The notes under the pieces were generated by a model. It was given only the letters and a program-made list of their open reading frames with translations. It ran no database searches and was not told where the DNA came from. A stretch of DNA of 64,000 bases from an uncultured Chryseobacterium sp. (lineage in GTDB: Bacteria > Bacteroidota > Bacteroidia > Flavobacteriales > Weeksellaceae): assembly GCA_913778085.1 (NCBI GenBank), contig CAJYXJ010000021.1, positions 53,282-117,281 on the forward strand, read 5' to 3'. The position numbers and the translations under genes were made by a program. Shown in pieces: positions 1 to 8,055 of this stretch (position 1 is the first letter of the stretch; each line of letters starts with the position of its first letter).

Positions 1-250
1 CATTGCTGTTGCTCATTGAGTGCATCAGGTAGTAGGCTCCGGAAATATCTTTCGGAATATTTTCCAGGGTTTCCGGTTTCAGGAAATCCACTTCCACCAC
101 TTCGATCTGGGCATCGTCGATGTCCACGCTTTTCGAGAAACGTCCGGCATCCCTGCAGCAGCAGATGACCTGGTAACCCTGGGCAGCAATAACGTTAATC
201 ATCCGTTTGCCGATATAGCCGGTAGCCCCGGTGAGCAAAATTTTTTTCAT
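1..250 (-). CDS. NAD(P)-binding epimerase/SDR-type protein, N-terminal part
   Basis: Reading the minus strand from an ATG at 248-250 gives 83 residues before the window edge, so the gene is cut off. The N-terminus is a Rossmann dinucleotide-binding strand-loop (MKKILLTGATGYIGKRM, the TGATGxIG form), followed after one helix by a charged second strand (residues about 24-34) and later by YYLMHSMS, a motif seen in YwnB/DUF2867-type NAD(P)-binding proteins. Such atypical SDRs are often found beside photolyase and carotenoid genes in light-induced clusters of other bacteria, which fits the genes that follow. It is transcribed in the same direction as the downstream-lying ribA with about 100 bp between them. 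The substrate cannot be told from this fragment. The fold is certain; the subfamily is inference. Confidence 0.8.
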   Translation of the reverse strand, partial: MKKILLTGATGYIGKRMINVIAAQGYQVICCCRDAGRFSKSVDIDDAQIEVVEVDFLKPETLENIPKDISGAYYLMHSMSNSN

Positions 251-354
251 AAGTTTGGATTGGTTGGCCGGAACTTAGCAATCTGTTGTTGATCATTCAA
301 TTTTTAATCAACTGCAGACAGATGATCCGGATTCTTTTTCAGCTAATGAGAAAA

Positions 355-945
355 TTATACCTTTTCCAGCAGATGCCCGAAATAATCTTTCTTTTTGCTC
401 AGATAGCCTTCGTTGGTTTCATTAGATTCAATTTCCAGAGGAATTCTCTGATTTAATTTAATCCCGCTGTTCTCCAAAGCTTTCAGCTTTTCGGGATTAT
501 TGGTCATCAGATTGATCTCTTTTACGTTCAGGAGATTCAGCATTTCCACAGCGATGCGAAAGTCACGGCCGTCTGCCGGCAACCCCAGCTTCAGGTTGGC
601 TTCTACCGTATCGAATCCTTTTTCTTGCAAAGCATAAGCCCTCAGCTTATTGATGATGCCGATGTTGCGGCCTTCCTGCCGAAGGTATATGATCATTCCG
701 CCATATTCCGCCATGTATTTCATCGCAGCATCCAGTTGTTGCCCGCATTCGCATTTCCTGGAATGGAACACTTCGCCGGTAATGCATTCCGAATGAAAAC
801 GGACATTCACGGTTTTGCTGAAATCCGTATGCTCTGCAACCCATACCAGATGTGGGTTCCAGTCGTCCTCATGTTCCGAAAATGCATAAACACTAAAGGT
901 TCCGAAGTCGGTTGGGATGTTCGATTGTGCCTGTATAGTCAACAT
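355..945 (-). CDS. ribA: GTP cyclohydrolase II, monofunctional
   Basis: This 196-residue protein matches stand-alone GTP cyclohydrolase II, which opens the GTP imidazole ring to make 2,5-diamino-6-ribosylamino-pyrimidinone phosphate, the first step of riboflavin/FAD synthesis. The zinc ligands Cys54, Cys65 and Cys67 sit in CITGEVFHSRKCECG, at the same numbering as the E. coli enzyme, and the substrate loop LRQEGRNIGI with a nearby Tyr (RAYALQ) follows. Length is normal for the family and there is no DHBP synthase (RibB) domain, so this is not the bifunctional RibBA usual in many bacteria. It is divergent from the TetR-like gene at 1043 and close to two photolyase-family genes that need FAD. 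A dedicated flavin-supply role under light or stress control is inference; the enzyme call is secure. Confidence 0.95.
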   Translation of the reverse strand: MLTIQAQSNIPTDFGTFSVYAFSEHEDDWNPHLVWVAEHTDFSKTVNVRFHSECITGEVFHSRKCECGQQLDAAMKYMAEYGGMIIYLRQEGRNIGIINKLRAYALQEKGFDTVEANLKLGLPADGRDFRIAVEMLNLLNVKEINLMTNNPEKLKALENSGIKLNQRIPLEIESNETNEGYLSKKKDYFGHLLEKV

Positions 946-1042
946 AATTCAAAAATTAAATGGTTAATATAGTACAAATTTATACTTTATTTTAATTTAA
1001 GATAAAATTAATTACTAAATTTGTTTATAAATAAATTCTATC
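946..1042. promoter_or_regulatory. Divergent promoter region with a candidate operator
   Basis: The 97 bp between ribA and the TetR-like gene holds two exact inverted TAAATTTG boxes, one facing each gene: 975-982 on the minus strand and 1016-1023 on the plus strand. Both match the flavobacterial -7 element TAnnTTTG. No good TTTG -33 box is seen at the right distance for either, so the promoters may need help. The minus-strand box lies inside a near-perfect 14-bp palindrome, GTACAAATTTATAC, at 972-985 (one mismatched pair), which is a reasonable operator for the adjacent TetR-like regulator. The palindrome is seen directly; its use is inference. Confidence 0.45.
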
Positions 1043-1696
1043 ATGCAAGAACAGACCCCTCTTACCCAGGAAAACATATTTGAACTTTACGGAGACTATC
1101 TTCTGAACCACGGTGAGCGTCCGAAAAACGTTTACCTTTTTGCAAAGGAAAACGGCTTTGAGGAAAAAGAATTTTACCATTTTTTCTCCGGATTCGACCA
1201 GATTGAAAAGGAAATGCTTGATCACCTGTTCAGGAAATCCCTTGAACTGGCAGCAGAAGTAAATTCCTCACCGGAAATATTAACGAAGGAAAAACTGCTG
1301 AATGTTTATTTCATTTTCTTTGAAAATCTGACGATGAACCGATCGCTGGTCCTGTCGATCTTAGGAACAACGAAAGCTCAGGAAATCCAGGCCCTCCAGA
1401 ATTTACGGAAAACCCACCGCCAGTTTGTTGCTACCCTCGATTTCAATGAATGGGAGATGATTGAAAAAGCAAAGCAGGACCTCAGAAGATTCAATGAAAA
1501 GGCCAGACAGGAAACATTGTGGCTGCATCTGGTTTCTGCCATTGACTTCTGGAGAAAGGATACTTCGCCGGATTTTGAAAAGACCGATATTTTTGTTGAA
1601 AAAACCATTGATACAGGTTTTGAACTTATGGACAACGAACCGCTGCGAAAAGTAATCGACCTCGGTAAATTCCTTTGGAAAGAGAAATTCCGATAA
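1043..1696 (+). CDS. TetR-like transcriptional regulator
   Basis: A 217-residue all-helical protein. The first ~55 residues form a TetR-like N-terminus (tri-helical, with FELYGDYLLNHGERPKNVYLFAKENGF and then EKEFYHFFSGFDQIEKEM in place of the usual YxYFxxKexL recognition segment). The remaining helices resemble the ligand-binding and dimer domain of a Bacteroidota-specific TetR subgroup. The DNA-binding segment is divergent, so the family call is good but not absolute. It starts at the ATG 20 bp after a TAAATTTG box and is divergent from ribA. A kinase gene of the ABC1 family follows 123 bp downstream in the same direction. It may control the photolyase cluster and ribA; that is inference from position only. 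Confidence 0.7.
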   Translation: MQEQTPLTQENIFELYGDYLLNHGERPKNVYLFAKENGFEEKEFYHFFSGFDQIEKEMLDHLFRKSLELAAEVNSSPEILTKEKLLNVYFIFFENLTMNRSLVLSILGTTKAQEIQALQNLRKTHRQFVATLDFNEWEMIEKAKQDLRRFNEKARQETLWLHLVSAIDFWRKDTSPDFEKTDIFVEKTIDTGFELMDNEPLRKVIDLGKFLWKEKFR

Positions 1697-1819
1697 TGGA
1701 AAAATGAATGGAATGGGGTTAATGTTATCCTGACCTTATCAAAGGAAGCCCGTTTAAAAAATATTCAATTGGCTTTGGCCTGAATTTATGTAAAGCCACC
1801 AAACACCTAAAATTTAAAA

Positions 1820-3139
1820 ATGAAAACATTAGATAAAATCCCGACCGGGAAAATTGAACGGACCGGCAGCCTTCTGAAAGCAGGGGCAAAAGTAGGCGTC
1901 AATTACCTGAAATACTACGGGAACAAAATCACAAAGGATGAAGAGGAAGCCCGGAAAATCCTGAATGAAGACAATGCAGCGGATATTTACGATTCCCTGA
2001 AAGAACTGAAAGGTTCTGCATTGAAGGTTGCCCAGATGCTGAGTATGGAAAAGAACATCCTCCCAGTGGAATATGTGGAGAAATTTTCATTGTCCCAGTT
2101 TTCCGTTCCGCCGCTGTCCGGAGCTTTGGTAAAGAAAACATTCAGGAAATATTTCGGGAAAAACCCGGAAGCTATCTTCGATGAATTTTCCCATGAATCC
2201 GTCAATGCCGCCAGCATCGGGCAGGTTCACAAAGCCAGGAAAGGAGATCAGAATCTTGCGGTAAAAATCCAGTATCCCGGTGTGAGGGAAAGTATTTCCA
2301 GCGACCTGAAAATGGTGAAGCCTATTGCGATGAAAATGTTTAACATCAAAAAAGAAGGTTCGGAATCTTATTTTCAGGAAGTAGAGGATAAGCTGTTTGA
2401 GGAAACCGATTACAACCTGGAGCTGAAACGGAGCCAGATGTTTGCCGCCGCCTGCAGCCACCTGCCGAATGTACAGTTTCCCCAATATTATCCTGAATAT
2501 TCCTGTGAGAAAATTATTACTATGGACTGGATGTCCGGGATCCATTTTTCCGAATTTACCAAAAAACAAAATACGGCTGAGGATCTGAATAAAATAGGAC
2601 AGACCTTATGGGATTTCTATATGTACCAGATGCATATCCTGAAAAAGGTGCATGCCGATCCGCATCCGGGCAATTTTCTGGTTTCGGGCGATGTTCAGCT
2701 TTCAGTGATTGATTTCGGCTGTATCAAGGAGATTCCGGAAGATTTCTATGTGCCGTATTTTGAACTCGCAAAGGAAGAAAACCTTAAAAATCCTGAAATT
2801 TTCAGAGAGAAGCTGTTTGCTCTGGAAATTCTGCGGGAAGAGGATACGCCCAGGGAGAAGGAATTTTTTGCCAAATTGTTCTATGAGCTGCTTGAACTGT
2901 TTACCCGGCCTTTCAATCAGGAAATATTCGATTTTTCAGACGAAGGGTTCTTTCAGGAAATTGCAGACCTGGGCGAGCGGTATTCCAAAATCAGCGAGAT
3001 AAAAGGCATGAATACCAACCGTGGCTCACGGCATTTCATCTACCTGAACCGGACGTTCTTCGGATTGTACAACATGATGCACGACCTGAAGGCAAAAGAG
3101 ATCAGGATCAACAACTTCAGAAATTTTATAAAACCCTAA
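1820..3139 (+). CDS. AarF/ABC1/UbiB-family atypical kinase
   Basis: A 439-residue ABC1 (UbiB/ADCK-like) protein kinase-like ATPase. The hallmark KxGQ-type helix is present in variant form ([16 protein letters not shown], residues ~64-79). Further on are the Ala-rich nucleotide loop [10 protein letters not shown], the ATP-binding lysine in [10 protein letters not shown], the catalytic loop [10 protein letters not shown] and the metal-binding DFG in VIDFGCIKE. No membrane segment is obvious at the C-terminus, unlike UbiB of E. coli. The family is linked to quinone and lipid metabolism, but the substrate of this branch is not known. The stop is one base before the DUF2256 start, so it is probably cotranscribed with the photolyase genes. 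ABC1 kinases occur near cryptochrome genes in other bacteria, but a light-related role is inference. Confidence 0.92.
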   Translation: MKTLDKIPTGKIERTGSLLKAGAKVGVNYLKYYGNKITKDEEEARKILNEDNAADIYDSLKELKGSALKVAQMLSMEKNILPVEYVEKFSLSQFSVPPLSGALVKKTFRKYFGKNPEAIFDEFSHESVNAASIGQVHKARKGDQNLAVKIQYPGVRESISSDLKMVKPIAMKMFNIKKEGSESYFQEVEDKLFEETDYNLELKRSQMFAAACSHLPNVQFPQYYPEYSCEKIITMDWMSGIHFSEFTKKQNTAEDLNKIGQTLWDFYMYQMHILKKVHADPHPGNFLVSGDVQLSVIDFGCIKEIPEDFYVPYFELAKEENLKNPEIFREKLFALEILREEDTPREKEFFAKLFYELLELFTRPFNQEIFDFSDEGFFQEIADLGERYSKISEIKGMNTNRGSRHFIYLNRTFFGLYNMMHDLKAKEIRINNFRNFIKP

Positions 3140-3140
3140 C

Positions 3141-3296
3141 ATGCCGTCCGGATTACCCTCCAAAATCTGCGAAGTCTGCGGATTGCCGTTCAACTGGCGG
3201 AAAAAATGGAAGAAAAACTGGGACGAAGTAAAATATTGCAGCGAAAGATGCCGGAAAAACAAAAAATCAACCTCCTCTGGTTCACCAAAGACCTGA
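3141..3296 (+). CDS. DUF2256 small zinc-ribbon-like protein
   Basis: A short gene starting one base after the ABC1 kinase stop and encoding 51 residues. It begins [20 protein letters not shown] and later carries the YCSERCR block. The four cysteines form two pairs, CEVC and CSERC, separated by a Trp-rich segment ([15 protein letters not shown]). This is the complete DUF2256 pattern, a family almost always found next to cryptochrome/photolyase genes. A zinc knuckle is expected from the cysteines; the role is unknown. It overlaps the start of the cry-DASH gene by 49 bases in another frame, which argues for tight coupling. It is easy to miss because the overlapping frame is also open. Confidence 0.9.
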   Translation: MPSGLPSKICEVCGLPFNWRKKWKKNWDEVKYCSERCRKNKKSTSSGSPKT

Positions 3297-4546
3297 GGAT
3301 CCGCGACTCGGAATCGTTATACCATATCGTGCAGGAAGGATTGCCTTTCCTCGCAGTTTATGTTTTTGACGACCGCGATTTCGGAAGTATACAGTTTGGC
3401 AGCAGGAAAACCGGGAAATACCGGGCAAGATTCCTGCTGGAAACCGTAGAGGATCTGAAAGAAAATTTAGACAATAGAAACATTCCTTTCCTGATAAAAC
3501 AGGGAAGTACCGGGACCGTTTTTAAAGAATTATCTGAGGAATTCGATATCGTAAAAATCTTTTGCCAGCAGGAATGGACGAAGGAAGAAAAGGATAGAGA
3601 AAATGAAATCAGGAACGTGCTGCCAATGGCGGGATGGGAAAAATCCTATTCCCAGTTTCTGGTACATCCGCTCTTTGTTTCCAGTACGATGGATAAAATA
3701 CCGATGATGTTTACTACCTTCAGACAGAAGGTTGAAAAAAATCTTCTGATCCGGCCTGAGTTTGCCTCAGAAAGATTGGTGTATGACAAATCCGGTATTG
3801 AAGCCCAAAGTGATAAGGTTACCCTTGAATCGCTGGGATATGAAGATTTTGAAACGAATACCAGAACGGCATTTCCTTTTAGTGGCGGAGAAACGCAGGC
3901 CCTGAAAAGGCTGAAGTCCTATTTTTCGGAGACCCGGAATCTCAGCAGCTACAAGGAAACCCGGAACGGTCTGACCGGAATTGATTACAGTTCTAAATTT
4001 TCAGCCTGGCTGGCGGACGGAAGCCTTTCTGCCGTTACCGTCTACCACGAGATCAAAAAATACGAACAGGAATTCGGCAGCAACGAATCGACCTACTGGC
4101 TGGTTTTTGAACTGTTGTGGCGGGATTTTTTCAGGTATGTTTCCATGGAATACAAAGACCTGATTTTCTGGAAAAACGGAATCAGCAACAAAGAATATGT
4201 TTCCGAAGATGATGACAGCCTGATCCGGAAGTGGAAGGAAGGAGCTACGGATTCGGATTTCATTAATGCCAATATGCTTGAATTGAAAAACACCGGCTGG
4301 ATGAGCAACCGGGGAAGGCAGAATGTGGCTTCCTATTTCTGTAAGGTCCTGAAGCAGGACTGGAGGATCGGGGCGGCTTATTTTGAAGAACTGCTGATTG
4401 ATTACGACGTACACAGCAATTACGGCAACTGGATGTACCTTGCCGGTGTCGGTAATGATAACCGCAACCGGATGTTCAATCCTGAAAAACAGGCTGAAAT
4501 GTATGATCCCAACCAAGAATTTATACAATTATGGCTGCCAAACTGA
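3248..4546 (+). CDS. Cryptochrome DASH / photolyase-family protein
   Basis: A flavoprotein of the cry-DASH group that repairs UV-made cyclobutane dimers in single-stranded DNA or acts in blue-light sensing. The N-terminal Rossmann photolyase domain begins [18 protein letters not shown]. The C-terminal FAD domain has the [11 protein letters not shown] segment, the [15 protein letters not shown] stretch and [20 protein letters not shown], all diagnostic of DASH proteins. Length (432 residues from this start) is normal. An upstream in-frame ATG at 3206 would add 14 poorly conserved residues within the DUF2256 gene, so the ATG at 3248 ([11 protein letters not shown]) is preferred. The 3' end overlaps the next photolyase-like gene by 16 bases, showing translational coupling. 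Confidence 0.93.
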   Translation: MPEKQKINLLWFTKDLRIRDSESLYHIVQEGLPFLAVYVFDDRDFGSIQFGSRKTGKYRARFLLETVEDLKENLDNRNIPFLIKQGSTGTVFKELSEEFDIVKIFCQQEWTKEEKDRENEIRNVLPMAGWEKSYSQFLVHPLFVSSTMDKIPMMFTTFRQKVEKNLLIRPEFASERLVYDKSGIEAQSDKVTLESLGYEDFETNTRTAFPFSGGETQALKRLKSYFSETRNLSSYKETRNGLTGIDYSSKFSAWLADGSLSAVTVYHEIKKYEQEFGSNESTYWLVFELLWRDFFRYVSMEYKDLIFWKNGISNKEYVSEDDDSLIRKWKEGATDSDFINANMLELKNTGWMSNRGRQNVASYFCKVLKQDWRIGAAYFEELLIDYDVHSNYGNWMYLAGVGNDNRNRMFNPEKQAEMYDPNQEFIQLWLPN

Positions 4547-6006
4547 AACATACCGCCCAGCTTATTTTTCCGCACCAGCTGTTTGAAAATACCGAGTATT
4601 TAGATACAAGCCAGCCGGTCTTTCTGCTGGAAGAATTCCTGTTTTTCAAGCAGTACGCTTTTCACAAACAGAAGATCGCCTTCCATCGAGCAACGATGAA
4701 ATTTTATGAAGATTTTCTGAAAAAAGCAGGTTTTAAAGTAGAATACATCGATAGTACTTCTGAGTTATCCGACATCAGGAAATTCATCCCAAAGCTTGAA
4801 AAAGAAGGCTTTAAGACAATCAGGACGACTGATGTCTGCGATCATTGGCTGGAAAAAAGGCTGCAGAAAACGAAGCTCGGACTTGAAATCCTTGACAGTC
4901 CGTTATTTATTAATTCCAAAGAAGATCTGAAAGAATATTTCAAAGATAAGAAATCCTATCACCAGACCGATTTTTACAAACAGCAGCGGATTACCCGGAA
5001 CATCCTGATGAAAACAGGAAAACCATTGGGCGGAAAGTGGACATTTGATACGGAAAACCGGAAGAAATATCCGAAAAACCGGCAAGCACCGCCGATTCAT
5101 TTTCCAGAAAACAATGCCTATTTTAAAGAGGCTAAAGAATATACGGAAAAACATTTTGCCGATAACTACGGAAGCCTGACGGATGAGCAGCTGTATCCCA
5201 CCACATTCGGTGAGGCTGAAAAATGGCTGGTCCAGTTTTTTGAAAACCGTTTTGCCGAATTCGGGATTTATGAAGACAGTATGGTGGAAAAGGAACATTT
5301 CCTTCATCACAGCATTCTTTCCCCATTGCTGAATGTCGGTCTGCTCACGGCGGAAAGCGTATTGGAAAGAGCCATTGTTTTTGCGAAAGAAGATGATGTT
5401 CCGGTCAACTCGCTGGAAGGTTTTGTGCGGCAGATTGTCGGCTGGCGGGAATTTGTCCGCGGTGTGTATATATACGAAGGAACCTACCAGCGGAATAAAA
5501 ATTACTGGAATCATAAAAACAAGCTTCCGGAGGCTTTTTATACGGCGGAAACAGGCATTCATCCGATTGACATTTCGTTGAAGAAAGTATTGAAGACCGG
5601 CTATGTCCATCATATTGAACGCCTGATGGTCTTTGCCAATTTCATGAACCTCTGCCAGTTCGATCCCGATGAAGTGTACCAATGGTTTATGGAAATGTTC
5701 ATCGATTCCTACGACTGGGTAATGGTTCCTAATGTATACGGCATGAGCAGCTTTTCCGACGGCGGTAAAATGAGCACGAAACCTTACATCAGCGGGAGCA
5801 ATTATCTCAAAAAAATGAGCGATTACCCGAGCGGTGAATGGACGGAAAAATGGGATGCGCTGTTTTGGAATTTTATCCATGAGCACAAAGATTTTTTCCT
5901 GAAAAACCCAAGGCTGTCCATGATGGTCCGCACCCTGGAAAAAATGCCGGAGGAAAAAAGAAAACAGCATCTAAAAACTGCTGAAAAAGTAATCAAAGGG
6001 TTGTAA
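4531..6006 (+). CDS. Photolyase/cryptochrome-related protein of the FeS-BCP (PhrB) type, without cluster cysteines
   Basis: A 491-residue protein of the bacterial (6-4) photolyase/cryptochrome-related family (PhrB/CryB, FeS-BCP). It begins AQLIFPHQLF, has the WREFVRGVY and YDWVMVPNVYGMSSF segments, and ends with KNPRLSMMVRTLEKM. These match family landmarks in order. In characterised members the C-terminal domain holds a [4Fe-4S] cluster whose last three cysteines follow the MSDYC motif (CxxC, then CPFN). Here the equivalent stretch, residues ~428-446, reads MSDYPSGEWTEKWDALFWNF, with no cysteine and a shorter loop. So the cluster is very likely absent. The gene is coupled to cry-DASH by a 16-base overlap. 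It should still bind FAD; substrate (6-4 lesions or signalling) is unknown. Confidence 0.88.
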   Translation: MAAKLKHTAQLIFPHQLFENTEYLDTSQPVFLLEEFLFFKQYAFHKQKIAFHRATMKFYEDFLKKAGFKVEYIDSTSELSDIRKFIPKLEKEGFKTIRTTDVCDHWLEKRLQKTKLGLEILDSPLFINSKEDLKEYFKDKKSYHQTDFYKQQRITRNILMKTGKPLGGKWTFDTENRKKYPKNRQAPPIHFPENNAYFKEAKEYTEKHFADNYGSLTDEQLYPTTFGEAEKWLVQFFENRFAEFGIYEDSMVEKEHFLHHSILSPLLNVGLLTAESVLERAIVFAKEDDVPVNSLEGFVRQIVGWREFVRGVYIYEGTYQRNKNYWNHKNKLPEAFYTAETGIHPIDISLKKVLKTGYVHHIERLMVFANFMNLCQFDPDEVYQWFMEMFIDSYDWVMVPNVYGMSSFSDGGKMSTKPYISGSNYLKKMSDYPSGEWTEKWDALFWNFIHEHKDFFLKNPRLSMMVRTLEKMPEEKRKQHLKTAEKVIKGL

Positions 6007-6054
6007 GGTAGAGGTAAAGGTAAAGATTGAATCTTCGGTTAAGCTTAGTGATGC

Positions 6055-6340
6055 TTATATAAGTGAAACGGCTTGGTGATGCTTGAAAAAAACAGTTAGA
6101 AGTAAAAATCTTCGTGGGCATTGTGTTCAACAGATGTTAAGCAACAATAAAGCTTTCCTTCATAAGGCTCAGGATAAACTTAGTTCAGCCTGACCATGAG
6201 ATAACGAAATAGATTTAAAGTCTCAAATGGCCTTTTCTAAATGAAAAAGTTTATGCTGAGTCTGCCGAAGTAGCTTTGTGCAATCTGAAAAAGCAGTGAG
6301 TAGAATAAAATATTCGTGGGTTCCGTATTCAATGGACATT
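6055..6340. repeat. Degenerate intergenic repeat, first block
   Basis: The 378-bp gap after the photolyase gene contains no gene but has two degraded copies of a repeat that recurs before the SDR gene. The first copy starts with GTGAAACGGCTTGGTGATGC at 6063 and runs to TTGTGTTCAA at 6130. It is followed by a second submotif, GGCTCAGGATAAACTTAG at 6166-6183, that ends in AGCCTGAC. A weaker copy lies at about 6269-6335. The submotif can fold (AGGCTcAG...CTcAGCCT). Confidence 0.6.
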
Positions 6341-6384
6341 AAGCAAAAAAATATGAGCTCCAAATTGAATTAAAAATAAAAACA

Positions 6385-6666
6385 ATGAATAAAAATTTCA
6401 GTTTACAGGAAACAGACCGCATCATCGAAATGGCATGGGAAGACCGCACGCCTTTTGAGGCCATCCGTTTCCAGTTCGGGATCAGCGAACAGGAAGTGAT
6501 CGAAATGATGCGTTCCGAGCTTAAAGAATCGAGTTTTAAGCTTTGGAGAAAACGGGTTAATTCGGGAGTCAGCCAGAAGCATCTGAAAAAAAGGAGTGAG
6601 GAAATCCAAAGGTTTAAATGCAGCCGGCAGAGAGTCATCAGCCATAATAAGATTTCAAAGAGGTAG
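6385..6666 (+). CDS. DUF2805 / TIGR03643 family small protein
   Basis: A 93-residue basic protein with the TIGR03643/DUF2805 signature: an N-terminal helical segment TDRIIEMAWEDRTPFEAIR followed by QFGISEQEVIEMMR, then ELKESSFKLWRKRVNSGVSQKHLKKR. The middle reads like a helix-turn-helix (aIrfqFGISEqEViemM) so DNA binding is plausible. The family has no known function, but it is repeatedly found beside cryptochrome and photolyase genes and beside DUF2256, as here. It stands alone between two repeat-filled gaps, 378 bp after the photolyase-like gene, so it may have its own promoter. The start at 6385 follows an A-rich leader typical for Bacteroidota. Confidence 0.88.
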   Translation: MNKNFSLQETDRIIEMAWEDRTPFEAIRFQFGISEQEVIEMMRSELKESSFKLWRKRVNSGVSQKHLKKRSEEIQRFKCSRQRVISHNKISKR

Positions 6667-6794
6667 AGGATTAGGCTGAGGTAAGATTAAGGCTGAGACT
6701 GATGTAAAGATTTTCAAAGGTTGACTTTAGTATTGATTAAGATTTCTTTCCGGACTTTTGATCAAAGACGTTAATGAGCAAACAAGGTTTTCCA

Positions 6795-7290
6795 TTATCA
6801 GGATTAAGCTAAGCCAAATTTAGCCTGACAACGAAGTAAAAAATAAGTGGAAAACCTTAGTGTTTTCGTATGAGTGAAACGGCTTTGTGAAGCTTGAAAG
6901 CAGTTAGTTTTTCAATACCCTTGTGGGCTTTGTGATTAGGATTGGAGATAATTGAGTTAAGGCTTTCTTTTGCCAGGCTCAGGATAAACTAAGCTCAGCC
7001 TGACAACGCGGTAAATGGATATGTAAAACATGCTTTGTGAGCTTTTATAAATGAAATGCCTTTGTGAAACTTGAAAGCAATTAGTAGTAAAAAATTCTTT
7101 GCGCGCTTTGTGTTCAAAAAAATTTAAGTAATAAACAGCGCTTTCCTTCAGGATAAATTTGGCTTAGATTGATAACAAGGTGAAAATTTAGCTGAAAGAT
7201 CATAGTAATCTCTTATGAGTGAAACGACTTTGTGAAACTTGAAAACGGTTAGCAGTTCAAAAACCCTTTGAGGGCTTTGTATTTAAAAAC
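6795..7290. repeat. Degenerate tandem repeat, second block (~170-bp period)
   Basis: The 650-bp gap before the SDR gene has three more copies of the same repeat. The core (GTGAAACGGCTTTGTGAAGC and the following TTGAAAGCAGTTAG) starts at about 6874, 7051 and 7219, giving spacings of 177 and 168 bp. Each core is followed by a TTTGTGGGCTTTGTG-like stretch. Between cores is the foldable submotif AGGCTCAGGATAAACTAAG...CAGCCTGAC at 6798-6830, 6974-7004 and a decayed form at 7147-7175. No open reading frame of note is present. Confidence 0.65.
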
Positions 7291-7316
7291 ATTCAAAAGA
7301 CAACAAAAAAATAATT

Positions 7317-8015
7317 ATGAAAAACATCGTCATCATCGGCTGCGGCAAAGGGATCGGTTTAGCCACCGCAAAAGTCCTTTCTGTAGACCACCGCATTGTC
7401 GGAATTTCAAAAACTGAAAACCCGCAGCTGAATCATCCCAATATCGAATTTTACCCAATGGATATTCTTTCAGGAAATCCGGATGAAATCCCTTTTCCGG
7501 AGGTTGTGGACGGTTTGGTATATGCACCGGGAAGTATCAACCTAAAGCCATTTAACCGGCTTTCGGCGGACGATTTTAGAAACGATTTTGAAATCAATGT
7601 GCTGGGAGCGGTGAAAATCATCCAGAAAATTCTGCCCAATCTTAAAAAATCCGAAAGTGCTTCTGTCGTCCTTTTCAGTTCTGTAGCAGCGAAACTGGGA
7701 ATGCCTTTTCATGCGTCGGTTTCCGTCAGTAAAAATGCAGTGGAAGGTCTTACCAAAAGTCTGGCTGCCGAATTTTCTTTACAGAAAATCAGGGTGAATG
7801 CCATTGCACCTTCATTAACAGATACTCATCTGGCTGCTCAGTTGCTGTCGACTCCTGAAAAACGGGAAGCTTCTGCAAAAAGACATCCGTTGCAAAGAGT
7901 GGGAAATCCTGAAGAAATTGCATCGCTGGCTGCGTTTCTGCTGTCCGATCAGGCTTCCTGGATTACCGGGCAGGTTTTCGGAGTAGATGGAGGAATGGGT
8001 AGTGTCAAGCTTTAA
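7317..8015 (+). CDS. Short-chain dehydrogenase/reductase family protein lacking the catalytic Tyr
   Basis: A 232-residue classical-SDR-sized protein. The cofactor motif is GCGKGIG (residues 8-14), the structural NNAG equivalent is YAPG (69-72), the active-site serine lies in LFSSVAAK (119-126) and the C-terminal WITGQVFGVDGGM is typical. At the YxxxK active site the sequence is HASVSVSKNAVEG: Lys139 is kept but the position four residues before it is Val135 instead of Tyr. This departure is seen in SDRs that sit in photolyase clusters, so catalysis may differ or the protein may only bind cofactor. It is followed 40 bp later by a MarR gene in the same direction. NAD(P) binding is secure; the reaction is unknown. 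Confidence 0.85.
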   Translation: MKNIVIIGCGKGIGLATAKVLSVDHRIVGISKTENPQLNHPNIEFYPMDILSGNPDEIPFPEVVDGLVYAPGSINLKPFNRLSADDFRNDFEINVLGAVKIIQKILPNLKKSESASVVLFSSVAAKLGMPFHASVSVSKNAVEGLTKSLAAEFSLQKIRVNAIAPSLTDTHLAAQLLSTPEKREASAKRHPLQRVGNPEEIASLAAFLLSDQASWITGQVFGVDGGMGSVKL

Positions 8016-8055
8016 ATTGGGATATTCTTATTTTATTTTAGATTAAATTTGCATT

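Noticed and set aside
20-292. A 90-residue open frame on the plus strand at the left edge
   Set aside because: It is the complement of a clear Rossmann-fold gene on the minus strand and has no family-like sequence.
3206-3247. An earlier ATG for cry-DASH
   Set aside because: The 14 added residues lie entirely inside the DUF2256 gene and are not photolyase-like; the ATG at 3248 fits the conserved start.
6055-7290. A possible CRISPR array because of repeated TTTGTG-rich units
   Set aside because: Copies are degenerate, ~170 bp apart with related sequence between them, and no cas gene is present.
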